DNA from: a virus
Virus record (IMG/VR): IMGVR_UViG_3300031552_000001
Coordinates: 124,001 to 188,000 of that record
Length of the DNA: 64,000 bases
Reading direction: 5' to 3' (one strand)
The notes below the pieces were generated by a model. It saw only the letters and a program-made list of their open reading frames with translations, was not told where the DNA came from and made no database searches. Each line of letters opens with the position of its first letter. Positions within the stretch are counted from its first letter, which is position 1. The position numbers and the translations under genes were made by a program. Shown here one piece after another: positions 1-10,400 of this stretch.

Positions 1-281
1 CTGAGCTCTTTTAAATATACCCCAGAAGAAATTTGAAGAGGGGAAGCCAGGGCTACAACGTTTTTATCTTCTGGTTGAGAGCCGTTTCCAACACCTACGT
101 ATCTAGCTCTACGCTGAGTATAAGGAACGTCTGGGTCCGAAATAGTATTCCAAGCCACCAAGCTGGTTAATAGGTCTGCTCCGTCTGTAGTCATAACATT
201 ATGCCCAGAGCGAACGGAATCCGGAACCACTCTACCGGAGAGGTCTCTCATGAATATCTTAACGTTGTTTTTTACACTCAC
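1..281 (-). CDS. Partial tail/virion structural protein (N-terminal part)
   Basis: The reading frame begins with GTG at 281, overlapping the TGA of the preceding gene as GTGA, and runs off the left edge after about 93 codons. The visible part contains RARYVGVGNGSQPED, a pattern I associate with tail proteins of large phages (a short beta-rich segment with a G-x-G turn). It follows two big baseplate genes in the same direction, so a tail or fibre role is inferred from position. An in-frame ATG lies ten codons downstream as an alternative start. Confidence 0.7.
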   Translation of the reverse strand, partial: MSVKNNVKIFMRDLSGRVVPDSVRSGHNVMTTDGADLLTSLVAWNTISDPDVPYTQRRARYVGVGNGSQPEDKNVVALASPLQISSGVYLKEL

Positions 282-3200
282 GGCTTTCTCCGAAACGCGA
301 TGAAGTCGTAGTAATTGGCATCCGGAGTCACCATTGTTTCCAGGACAGTGATCGTTGAGGGGTCAGTAAATGTCAGCTCTCTATCATGGTTCGGTTCTGT
401 GCCAGCAGCACCGATAAGCCTGAGCTTATCCCCTTTTTCAAAACCAAGCTTGTAGGTAGCAGCATCCGCGGGCCCTTCAAATAAATAAGGAATGTGGGCG
501 TAAGAAGGATGAAGCTGAAGAGTGTTAGAGCTTGTGACTTGTAACTTGTTATTGATTATAGGCCTGGACACCATAACAAAGAACTCGGCATCTGAGGGAC
601 TAGGGTTCTCTAGGCTTCCATAAAAATCTCTCCCGTATGGAGCTCTTAGGAAATCGATCTTTTGGCCTCCGGGTGAGGGCTCTGATGTCGTACTTACGCT
701 ATCAATTTTGACTCTGCCGCTATTGATATACTCGGTAATGAGAAATTTTCCGTCATTGGACGGATCGTTCGAATCACTCACGTTTACGGTTAAGCCTACC
801 ATACCAGGAGTAAACACGTCTCTCCACTCAGAGGAAAGCCCTATGCCGTAAGCTGTGCCGTATCCCGCCTCCATGATATAACCGGCAGGAGATGCGCTAT
901 AGTAAAAACGCATCCGCTCCATCCTACGCTTATGGAGAAACGGCCTAACCACTCTGAATCTTTGCCCCGAAGCAGAAGTTAACGCAAGTTCAGAACCGTC
1001 TGTGTTTCTCAACAAGACTCGGTCTTCTTCAAGGTAAGGAGCAACGGGCTTTTCTAACCAATCTACCCCTGTCTCGAGAACTGCGCTAGGGTGCCATACC
1101 TTAACAACATACGTAGAGTTGTACGCTACGATTCTATAAATTCCCGCGTTTAATCCCCCAACAAACTCTAGCTCCCTACCAATAGAAGAGGGGGACATCC
1201 CCGACAGACCTCCTATAGTGGAAACACCGGAAACAGGGGTGTTAACTGCGGCAGTTGACCCCCCTCTCACTATAGAATCTATCAAATACTCCCCTTTGTT
1301 TACTCCGTCCTCTATACAAAGAAAATCCCCCACCCTAACATGGTTCCTCAAAAATCCAGCCAGGGAGGACTGCACGATATCGGTGCCGTCTGTTACTAAG
1401 TCCGTCTCCCAAAGTACAGTAGGGTTTTCTCTCCTTAAAATGCAGCAGGCAAGCCCAGACCCGTACTGAAACGCAGTCGCATCTAGCGCAGTTTTTGCGA
1501 GCTCGGCCGTTACGTACTGATCGGGGTCTACAGAACACGCAACCCACCCTAGCTTTAGAGTGTTGGCGTCTATCACCTCTTCTATTTCATACATCCCCGG
1601 AGTCGTAGAAGACGATCCCGCCTGTCCAGGCAAAATTGCTAAAATATCGCCCTCTTGGGGAGGTAATCGCCCTTCGTCAAAAGTAGGAAACCCACTAGTT
1701 GCATCGTGTTTTCTTGGACGTATGTAGTCCACATCCCACCCAGTTACGGAAGTAGCATGAACGTCTCCACTAACGTTTACAGTCTCCACGTCAGTTAAAA
1801 GCTGCGGCGTTCTAGTCCCAAAAGGATACGACCCTACGTTCCATAAAACACTACCTTGATGATTGAGATCGTTCGCCCTAGCCGTAGCTTCTAAACCCCA
1901 AGGGTTGTCATAGAATTTCAATGTACTGCCGATACCAAGAGCTTCAGTAACCACTACGTCGTCTGAAAGCTCCAGCAAAGCCGCGCTAATAATATTGACG
2001 TACGTCGGTTTTATAGCCCTGATGAACTCAAGAGCAAATTGAGCGTCGTTAGAGTCAAAAACGCTACTATCCACAACGACTTTGAATGTGAAAAACTTCA
2101 AAATCTCCAACCCATAAAGGGACCTGGACCACCATAGAGGGTCTTTCACATAATCCGATACAGTAACCCCCTTAGATATGGGAGCAAACCTCGATATAGC
2201 ATCCCCTGCTTTGTATAACTCTGTAGTGACTGGGTTGGTTTCCAACCCCACTAGGGTGGGGTATAGGTACACCCGTCTGAAACCTGTTCTCCCCCCATTC
2301 TCGTCTAGGTCTTCTACGAGAACTCTCCCTAACACTGTTCCGGCCGTATCGACCGAGAAGTTCTCTTGAACTTCTAAGATAATCCCGTCTTCTTCCGCGA
2401 AAGGCAATCCCAATAAAATTTGAAGGCCCAGCCTCATGTTAGCTACGGTAGGACCATTGGTGTACGCAAATACCAGCCCTTTAACAGCACTCAAGTACGG
2501 AGCGCGCGTTCTTTTCTGCGTAAGGTCGTCCCTGGACAAATCTACCAAACGCCCGAAGTTTCGCTCAATTACGGCCGAGTTATCATACAGAGCACACTCT
2601 GCCCAAAAACGATCTGGTGCAGGGGACTCTAAGCTGAATAGCCCTCCTACAAAAGTCAGGTAGCCAGCTTCTATGAAATAGTCGAGGTTTTCTCTTAGAA
2701 CTACAGGAGGATCTTCTATACTCTCCTGCAACACAGGAGCGCTTACCAATTCGGTGGGTACTTTTATTGCCGAGTTATGAATTACCTTCTTAGCCTTAAA
2801 CACTATCCCGAATTTAGAAAATGGACGAGTACTAAGATTGATTCCTGGAGGTATAAAGCTAATAAGAGCCCCTGCTGCCGCGTCTACGTCTTCATCAGAA
2901 GCGGAAGTGGGGACTAGCTTTAATTCTCTAACTACTCTCTGGAAAATAGTCCGGTCTACATCCCTTCCTGTCTTTCCTCTTTCAACCCATTGTATTGACG
3001 GATTGCCAGAGTCCGCTCCAGAAGCTAACAAATTACTTATGACAACAGAATCTTCGCTAACATACTGTCGTATTTTGTAAGTTCCTGGATTATCTCCGTT
3101 GAGAACCTCTATATGCCCGCCTACAGAAGTGGGCCTCATATTCTGTAGCCCGCTTATAGTGACTACACCCCCGGATTCTACTATGCTGGCGTCACTGCCT

Positions 3201-4543
3201 TCGTTTTCCGCAGAACCCAAATCTCCTAACGTAAACTCAAACCCTAACCTGTCGCCAGAGGCACCTACAATTTGAGCGTAAATCTCAGCAGACAGGCCTA
3301 GGTCAGAGCGCACTACATCAAACACTACTAAATCCCCAGCACGAACCCCTTCTTCCTCGAAATTTGAGCCGGGCACGTGAAGTAGATGAGGTATTCTCCA
3401 CGAGGCTCCTACTATACCTTCTGGTATCGCACTCTCATTAACAACGGCTAAGGAAAACCTACGGGCCAAAATAAAGCTGATAGACGAGCCGTTTTGGAAA
3501 AACGGTAAGGGCCCTCCGGGCGGATCGGAGGGATAAACCAAAGTGACTGTTGTGGCCCCTCCTATTGATTTAATCTTATAAGACCCTACATCCAACCCTG
3601 AGCGAATAGTTACGTAGTCTCCCTCTTGAGCATCTGCAAAAGGAGAGCTCGCAGAGCTGACTACGTTAGACCCTAGAGAGGTAACCAAATCTGAGCCGGA
3701 ATGCAGCTCATAGCTTTGATTGACCACCCTCTCCAAGACATATGAGGAGTCATTGACTACGATAATTCTGCCTTTGGGGCCGTAGTTTCCCAAAAGGTTC
3801 GTAAAGTCCGTACGATCTCCGTCCCCTACATCCCCTAACGGGGTATAAAAAATAGAGGTAGTACCTACTCCAGGGGTAACCCCTATATTTCCTGACGAAC
3901 CCCCCGTTCCGCTGTCTGTCTTACCTACGATTATTCTTTGGTCATAAAATTCGGTCAAGTTAGTGACCATGCTGAATTCTTGCCATCTTCTCTGAAAATT
4001 GGGTTGAATGGTACTCAAAGCCTTATTGTAATCGTTACTCCAAAGCTTGATTATCTCAGCGCCTATAAGTTGAATAGCGGAAGACCAGATGGCAGTAATC
4101 TTTTCTCTATCTTCCACCAGCTTCCAAAAATCGGAGATGTATTCCCATAAGAATTGAGCTTCGGGAATGATGTTCTCTCCACAGGGTACTCGGGATAATT
4201 GAATGTTTACGGTAGCTGTAATAGGGAGGCTATCCAACTCCCCGTCGTTAACCACAAGCTCCACTACATAGTAGCCGGTCTTATCTGGTATAAAGGACAC
4301 CGCTGAGGAATTCGGGCGTATGTCTTTAAGGCTAGAGTCGACTATCTCACTGCCAATAGGAACTTGGACAAATCTCCAATGAAAACTTATAGGCTGCCCT
4401 TCAGGATCGTAACTCTTCCTACCATCAAGCTGAATAATCGCGCCTATAACTGTGTCTATTTTTGCGTGGGCCAATAAGGCGACAGGTTTCTGATTATCAG
4501 AACCTGTAGTGGTAGTTGTAAATCTCCTGGATGGAGTGGCCAT
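278..4543 (-). CDS. Large baseplate/tail structural protein with N-terminal PKD domain
   Basis: 1421 residues. Residues about 17-115 form a PKD-type Ig-like domain (DGRKSYDPEGQPISFHW, later VVELVVNDGELDS). A helical segment (about 120-200) follows, then a long beta-rich body. The body carries several copies of a roughly 50-residue module with the pattern GD-x-L-x-I-x-x-G-x-x-x-G-x-Y-x-I, for example around EVLNGDNPGTYKI. The same module occurs in the neighbouring 840-, 1592- and 1112-residue proteins. Start and stop overlap the flanking genes by a few bases, indicating one operon. Large virion surface or baseplate protein is inferred from size, domain content and neighbours; the exact position in the particle is unknown. 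Confidence 0.85.
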   Translation of the reverse strand: MATPSRRFTTTTTGSDNQKPVALLAHAKIDTVIGAIIQLDGRKSYDPEGQPISFHWRFVQVPIGSEIVDSSLKDIRPNSSAVSFIPDKTGYYVVELVVNDGELDSLPITATVNIQLSRVPCGENIIPEAQFLWEYISDFWKLVEDREKITAIWSSAIQLIGAEIIKLWSNDYNKALSTIQPNFQRRWQEFSMVTNLTEFYDQRIIVGKTDSGTGGSSGNIGVTPGVGTTSIFYTPLGDVGDGDRTDFTNLLGNYGPKGRIIVVNDSSYVLERVVNQSYELHSGSDLVTSLGSNVVSSASSPFADAQEGDYVTIRSGLDVGSYKIKSIGGATTVTLVYPSDPPGGPLPFFQNGSSISFILARRFSLAVVNESAIPEGIVGASWRIPHLLHVPGSNFEEEGVRAGDLVVFDVVRSDLGLSAEIYAQIVGASGDRLGFEFTLGDLGSAENEGSDASIVESGGVVTISGLQNMRPTSVGGHIEVLNGDNPGTYKIRQYVSEDSVVISNLLASGADSGNPSIQWVERGKTGRDVDRTIFQRVVRELKLVPTSASDEDVDAAAGALISFIPPGINLSTRPFSKFGIVFKAKKVIHNSAIKVPTELVSAPVLQESIEDPPVVLRENLDYFIEAGYLTFVGGLFSLESPAPDRFWAECALYDNSAVIERNFGRLVDLSRDDLTQKRTRAPYLSAVKGLVFAYTNGPTVANMRLGLQILLGLPFAEEDGIILEVQENFSVDTAGTVLGRVLVEDLDENGGRTGFRRVYLYPTLVGLETNPVTTELYKAGDAISRFAPISKGVTVSDYVKDPLWWSRSLYGLEILKFFTFKVVVDSSVFDSNDAQFALEFIRAIKPTYVNIISAALLELSDDVVVTEALGIGSTLKFYDNPWGLEATARANDLNHQGSVLWNVGSYPFGTRTPQLLTDVETVNVSGDVHATSVTGWDVDYIRPRKHDATSGFPTFDEGRLPPQEGDILAILPGQAGSSSTTPGMYEIEEVIDANTLKLGWVACSVDPDQYVTAELAKTALDATAFQYGSGLACCILRRENPTVLWETDLVTDGTDIVQSSLAGFLRNHVRVGDFLCIEDGVNKGEYLIDSIVRGGSTAAVNTPVSGVSTIGGLSGMSPSSIGRELEFVGGLNAGIYRIVAYNSTYVVKVWHPSAVLETGVDWLEKPVAPYLEEDRVLLRNTDGSELALTSASGQRFRVVRPFLHKRRMERMRFYYSASPAGYIMEAGYGTAYGIGLSSEWRDVFTPGMVGLTVNVSDSNDPSNDGKFLITEYINSGRVKIDSVSTTSEPSPGGQKIDFLRAPYGRDFYGSLENPSPSDAEFFVMVSRPIINNKLQVTSSNTLQLHPSYAHIPYLFEGPADAATYKLGFEKGDKLRLIGAAGTEPNHDRELTFTDPSTITVLETMVTPDANYYDFIAFRRKP

Positions 4544-7065
4544 TACACGTCCTCTACCTCAACCAAAACATCCGTACCGTGGTTGAATCGTGTCAGCAAT
4601 TCTTGCTCTGATAGTACAGGCGCCGAAGATACGTCGTATCCGTCAGATATGCAAAAGGACAGATTTTGTATATCGCTAATAGTAGCAATACCACTCTCCG
4701 CATGCCCAATCTCTACTCTGGGATTACCTCCCCCTAAGTGTGCGGGGTAGTCAAACAACCGCTCTTCAAAATCTATAACAGGCAACGGGCTTTCATCTAC
4801 GAATAGCCGAAGACTTCCCCCTACGTTTTTCTCTAGCCGGTAAAGATGGAACATTGTCCAATCTATTGCATAATACGAACCCTCTAACGCCCTACCAGAG
4901 CGAATGGCAAAAAGATTTTCCCAGGCGTTATCGAAGGTCGCAAGCATCACAATTTTTCCGATATCTGGGCCGGCATCTGCGAATATCAGAGCAGTACGAT
5001 TTACTCCATCTAGTACTTGGGCCATAAGTCCAGTACTGACTCTCACTGGATTTAGCCCAGATACTCCGTAATCCGAAAGCGTCTCATCGTGGGTATAAGA
5101 GAACACTCTGGCTCTGAATTCTAAGGTCCATCCGCTATTCGACTGTAGAGTAGTGGCATACTCTCTTTTCAAATACGTATTGTCGGAAGCGCTATCATCG
5201 GATATTCTAACGAAGCTAGGGTCAATAATCTCATTCCACCGAATGGCAGGGTTTCCTGAGTCTGCCCCAGAAGCAGCAGGGTTATCGATAATAACCGAAG
5301 TAGGGTCTATGAATGCGGTAATGAGGTAAATGCCGGGGTTATCACCATTAAAAATTTCCAGGTAGTTCCCTGGAGCATCTGTGCTTATCCCAGTCAAGCC
5401 GCTTACGGTAACAACCGTACCAGACTTTACTATGCTGGCTAAAGAGCCTGAGTTGACCTCTGAGGACAAAGTGGACGGGGCTACTTCGCCCGACCCCATT
5501 TTAGTCCACATGGGGGAAGACGAAATGAAATCCTTCCAGTCTACCGCCTCGATGTTCGTAGAATACCTAGCCTGGCGTACGGCCATTCTAGCGATAGCCC
5601 TCCCAGAATTTGCGTTATGTAAAAAACCCAAACCGGGGCCCGGCATTCCTGACACGGGCAAAGAGGCGTAGTTCACTTCGATTATCGAAAGTATTTCGAC
5701 CCCTTCTTCTGTTTCCGAAAGTACGAAAAGTTCAGCGCTTATTCCCGGTGTAAGCACCAACCTGTATGTTCTTTCTATAGAGAACCCCACTACCTCTGAT
5801 TCGTAGGACGAGATTAACGAAGGGTTTCCTGCGCCAATTAGAATTCCAACACCCTGCTCGCCAGAAGAGTCTTGAAGAAAGGCGAGCCTAGCTTGTCTAG
5901 TTCCGTCATCAATGTATACCTCAATTCCCGTAGTCTCCACTAAAACATCCTGGAACAGCACTTCACCAGAGATCTTGATATCGAATAGAGTTTTTTCTGT
6001 AACTTTCGGTTCTGCTCGATAATACCCTATGCTTTCGACTAAAGAGCTTCTTTCTAGAACAAGACCTCTAGTACTTATGCTGCTACCCCCGCCTATAGTG
6101 CCAAAAGAGGAGGGTAGTGATTGCCACGCGCTTAGGGAATTTTCAGGAGGGTCCGTGCCTTCATAGTACGTTTGATTATTTGTAATGATAGAAGTTATGT
6201 GCTCTCCCCTGACTATGCCGTTCAATATGGGGTTAGTAACTATATTGAATAGATATATATCCTTCCACTCACTAATGCTCACTTGCGTAGCGTAGTTTCC
6301 GTGACCAAAAAACAGCCAAGGTTGTTGGTCTCTCTGTTCCTGAGAAGGTAACGTGGAGAAATCCGACACCGCTCCGGTAATTAGTAACTGGTCCGTATCC
6401 GAAGAAGCATCTTTCACATACAGTTTTACCAAATCCTGTTCTGGACACCAAAGTAGCTTGTACGTATTTGAGCCGTCCGCATTTAATGCCACTGCCTCAT
6501 CCCAATCGAAACTAGAGACGTAAGAGCCGCTAGGGGGCGTAGTAGCTGTCAACGCGGCCGAATGGATTTCAATTCTTTGAGTCCCTGCATTCGTAAAAAA
6601 CTTAACTGTCAGCCCTGAGTTGTTAATGAGAATGCCGACAAGAACTCCGCAAAAATCCGTACCGTCTACGGTAACCTCAGTTCTGTTTAAGCGCAGAGTG
6701 AATTCTGCCATTAGAGAATCTAAAGGTTCAGCAGGGGCTTCTAACCCTCCCATGAAGTAAACAGCCTCTTGGTTTTGGCTAGGAGTGTTCTTGTCAATTC
6801 TTAGAAAATCGTCCGGCAAAATGGACCTATCTGCCGGAACTCCAGGAGACCCTGACAAGGCTTGAAAGCTTATAGTAGGAGGAGGATCTATTTCCTCGGG
6901 GAGTTCCCCTCCTCGATAAAATACCGGACCTGTGCCCAAAAAAAGCTGTAAAGTAGAGCGATCTATCCCCGTAACCGCGTCTCTCAAACTGAACCTAGTT
7001 GATGCCCCTATCGGAGCGATAGAGCCGTCTAATGGGGCCATATTGGTGATAATAGGAGTTGTCAA
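4543..7065 (-). CDS. Tail/baseplate protein with probable lectin-like (ConA/LamG) domains
   Basis: 840 residues, beta-rich. The body can be read as about three jelly-roll-like units (roughly 90-280, 340-500 and 610-810), each with alternating short strands and phrases such as LEFRARVFSY and FHLYRLEKN that resemble concanavalin-type lectin folds; this is judged by eye. Between units two and three lies a copy of the EIFNGDNPGIYLI module that is strikingly similar to one in the adjacent 1421-residue protein. A receptor- or glycan-binding role is plausible. The final ATG-TGA overlaps the next gene, so the two are translationally coupled. Confidence 0.8.
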   Translation of the reverse strand: MTTPIITNMAPLDGSIAPIGASTRFSLRDAVTGIDRSTLQLFLGTGPVFYRGGELPEEIDPPPTISFQALSGSPGVPADRSILPDDFLRIDKNTPSQNQEAVYFMGGLEAPAEPLDSLMAEFTLRLNRTEVTVDGTDFCGVLVGILINNSGLTVKFFTNAGTQRIEIHSAALTATTPPSGSYVSSFDWDEAVALNADGSNTYKLLWCPEQDLVKLYVKDASSDTDQLLITGAVSDFSTLPSQEQRDQQPWLFFGHGNYATQVSISEWKDIYLFNIVTNPILNGIVRGEHITSIITNNQTYYEGTDPPENSLSAWQSLPSSFGTIGGGSSISTRGLVLERSSLVESIGYYRAEPKVTEKTLFDIKISGEVLFQDVLVETTGIEVYIDDGTRQARLAFLQDSSGEQGVGILIGAGNPSLISSYESEVVGFSIERTYRLVLTPGISAELFVLSETEEGVEILSIIEVNYASLPVSGMPGPGLGFLHNANSGRAIARMAVRQARYSTNIEAVDWKDFISSSPMWTKMGSGEVAPSTLSSEVNSGSLASIVKSGTVVTVSGLTGISTDAPGNYLEIFNGDNPGIYLITAFIDPTSVIIDNPAASGADSGNPAIRWNEIIDPSFVRISDDSASDNTYLKREYATTLQSNSGWTLEFRARVFSYTHDETLSDYGVSGLNPVRVSTGLMAQVLDGVNRTALIFADAGPDIGKIVMLATFDNAWENLFAIRSGRALEGSYYAIDWTMFHLYRLEKNVGGSLRLFVDESPLPVIDFEERLFDYPAHLGGGNPRVEIGHAESGIATISDIQNLSFCISDGYDVSSAPVLSEQELLTRFNHGTDVLVEVEDV

Positions 7066-7094
7066 AGAAATGACTCCCGCGTTATAGTAGACGA

Positions 7095-7475
7095 ATGCTC
7101 CGCACTATGGACCCGAGTATTGTACGTAAACTCCTCGAAGAGCAACCCGATACTCTCTCTGAAGAGGTCAAAAAAGAAGAGGAGCTTTTCCAAAGGCTGT
7201 CTTGCCCCATGTGCAAGGAGCGAGGGGGATGTGAAAAAAGACTTACGCCGCCAAAAGTTGTAGTAGATGAAACGGGGGCTGTGACGCTCCTGTCTTCCCC
7301 GTTCTCCTCCGAATATGCTCTTCCCCAAGGATACGCTCATTGTGCTCATTGCGGCACCGATTTCGACCCTCATTCAGGCGTCATTTCAAGAACGGAGACT
7401 ACGGGAATCGCCCCAGTCGACTCCGACCCGGCTTCTAAGATTCTCGTTCCACCTTTAGGCTCTCACCAAGAGTAG
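7095..7475 (+). CDS. Small zinc-ribbon protein encoded against the structural operon
   Basis: 126 residues on the plus strand, between and partly overlapping two minus-strand structural genes (41 bases shared with the baseplate-J gene tail). It has a coiled, acidic N-terminus (LLEEQPDTLSEEVKKEEE), then CPMC at about 37-40 and CAHC at about 83-86, a likely Cys4 zinc ribbon. The cysteine pairs and the reasonable composition favour a real gene over a shadow. No good Shine-Dalgarno is visible before ATG 7095; ATG 7107 is an alternative. Function unknown. Confidence 0.65.
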   Translation: MLRTMDPSIVRKLLEEQPDTLSEEVKKEEELFQRLSCPMCKERGGCEKRLTPPKVVVDETGAVTLLSSPFSSEYALPQGYAHCAHCGTDFDPHSGVISRTETTGIAPVDSDPASKILVPPLGSHQE

Positions 7476-10400
7476 TAAAAAAGCACGAGATTCTTCCAGT
7501 GCCGTTATACGGCACATCCATGCTTCCTCCTAGACGATTCTCTGTTCGATTTACAACCAGCTTTCGATCCAAGTCATGAGTTAAGGTGGCTAAAATAATA
7601 GGGTGGTCTACAGAAGACGCCCCTCTTCTAGTAGCAAAAGCTTCAATATCCGACACCTCTAATTCATCTAACGCCCCTAAATTATTGATATACTCCTCTA
7701 TGACAGCCCCTATATCTGCAGCCGAAGAACCTCCACGGTACGTGATTTGAGTAAACACATATGAAGGTAAAAAATGCCTTCCTAGAGGATTTGCGTTTAT
7801 GGGCCTCTCCGAGTCGGAACGCATAAGGTCATGAACCAATTTGGCGGTAGTGGAAGTCTCATAGGTAACTTTTAAATTACGACCGCTAACCTCAGTCATA
7901 TTCTCCGGGCTGTCACTATTACCTACAGGTAAAAACCTTCTGTCAAACGTTAATGAGACTTGCTCAAACGGTGAAAAAGTAAGATTGTTGTTCTCCACTA
8001 CATAAGTGTACCCGTCCGCCGTCATACCAGATTGAACCACTAACCTGTCGTTCCTGTTCAGGTTAAACTCATCCCCAGAACCTGACGACTCCACAGGGAC
8101 ATCGACGTAGTAGAAAGAGCCGTCGGTGCTTTCACTCATCTCAGTTGCACCTACTCGAAAGACTCCAGGCCTCACTAGTCTAAACGGCACCAGTTCTCCT
8201 GGCGCAAGCTGACCGTCGTCACTTTCATACTTGCCGACGGTTAGCATCTTTACAGAGCCGTAAAGCCCACCCCAAATCCTATAAGGATAGTTGGTCCCTG
8301 TAACCAAAAACAGCTTGGACGGGTTGCCTACAATCTCCAAAGCGGTTTCTGACCCAACTGAAGCAATAGGGTATACTCCTGCATTTTGCCCAGTAAGAAT
8401 CTCCAGTCTATCCCCCGCAACTACTCCCGAGCTCACGAAGGTGGCCGAGGCGTCTACAAAATCCACGGTAGTGGTCACATTTCCTCTACCGCTCAAGCTT
8501 ATGTCTTGCCTCTTTGTGGCAACCTGAAGTACCTCAGCCTGAGTAGGGACGGATTTGTAAATTCGAAAGGCGTGACTTACGTTTACGCTGCCCGCCGTAT
8601 TTACCCAAGAGAACAGTCCTGTAGCGAAGGGTATAATATCACCAGAAACGTAATCCACTTGTGGGTAGGTACCGGGGTCCATATCAAGCTCAGCTTGACT
8701 CACTCCCGGAATGGAGATCACTTCAAACGTGCCGTCTATATCGCCTCGAGTAGACTCGAAGATAGTGACAAAATTACCTATTTGCGTTCCTGGGCTATCG
8801 GTTAAGTCCTCCATTGTTATTGTAGATACGCCTGGGGTAAGAGTAGCGTCTCTGGACGACCCCGGGGCTTCTTGCAGTGCTATACTCTCGGTCGAGGTAG
8901 TCATTACCGTATTCAAACGAAGAACCTTATCGCTGACCACCTCCTCTATGACGTACTCTCCTGCGTCAGGGCCCTCATCGATATACAAAGCTTGGCCGAC
9001 TAGCGGATACGCTGAATTCATAGCGGTAAAGTCGATAAGAGAATTTGACGGCACAGACACTCTGTTAGAGCCGGCAATGGTCCTTAGCCCCGCGGGCTTT
9101 CCGAAAATGCCCAGCTCTTGAAAAGTTTCTCCGCCTGAATTACGGAACGGTATTTGTTCATTGACTTCTAATACGTCTCCTACTTCAATCTCTAGACCGA
9201 ATACTTGTGTTACTGATGGATCGGTCAACTCTAAGATAGATTCGAACTCATTAGGTGTACTTGTCTCATAGTTCCTAACGACTCTTAGGTATCTAGACTT
9301 TTCATCACCAGAACCCTCAGCCGGTAGAAGTCTATACCCATCAACCTCTGAGAAAAAATACTCCTTGGGCGTCCCATCGTTATCGTAATTTAATCTGCCT
9401 CCGGGCAACCCCGTTACGATCTCTACAGAAGTGGGTTCATGAAAATAAATGCGGGCTATGCCAGCAGAAGCTACCCCTACCGTGTAATGAATCCCTGTTA
9501 TTAGCTGAGACCATTCCACCCCACCGTCTGCAGCAGCTACAACTTCTATGTAATTGTCGGAAGGAAGCCCGTCCCCCGTACCCACACGCGCAACGGTATA
9601 TTTACCCTCATTGTCCGTGTTGAATATGTTAAGCCTATACCCAGGTACTACGCCTTCCGCTACGAAATCTACCTCTGCGTCATAGAGCCGAATGTTGACC
9701 GTTCCAGTGCCTACTTGAGATTCTCCGGTAAAGCTCTCCTGCTGCACCCCCTCGGCCCTGTTGGAAAAGACCCCTAACGCTCTAACGTCTATCGCTTCCC
9801 CATAAGGAATCGTTATTCCTGTAGGTTGAGAGCTAGAGTCTAGCAGCTCCACCTCCTTAACTCGCACTAAGGGCCTCTCTATGCCAGTAAAAGATCGATA
9901 AACGAGAAAGTCTAGGGGAGACCCCGAAGAAGGGAGCACGGAGTCTAATAAAGCCGTAGTGCCTGTTACCGAAATTATAGAGTAAGTCCCCTTACTCTGC
10001 CCCTCAAGTATTTCCAACACGTCCCCTTCTTCCACTCCAGCAAGAAGGAAATTAGTAGTCCCCGACACTCCAACTTGAGCACTACCCGCGGTAGCGACCA
10101 AATCGTCGCCTAAAAACACGCTTCCAAGAGGTATCTTCGTTATCCGGGGATCAACGAGGCTCACATTGAGCTCGTCAGCTATTCTGTAGCGTATTCCACT
10201 GCCGTCTCCCGTACCTAACGGCGTTACTGTCTTGGTCAGATCCCTATCCAGAAGAATAGTATCCCCCGTATCTAACCAATCGAATATTTCTCGAATAGTG
10301 TATATTCCTGCATCGTCCCCGTTCTCTATTACAACGGAATCTCCCACTTCCGCTCCAATAACTTCCAAGTCTGAACCAGAAGGCACATCAGGGCTAGCAT

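Noticed and set aside
7062-7373. Minus-strand ORF opposite the zinc-ribbon gene at 7095
   Set aside because: No motif, no start signal; the plus strand has CxxC pairs.
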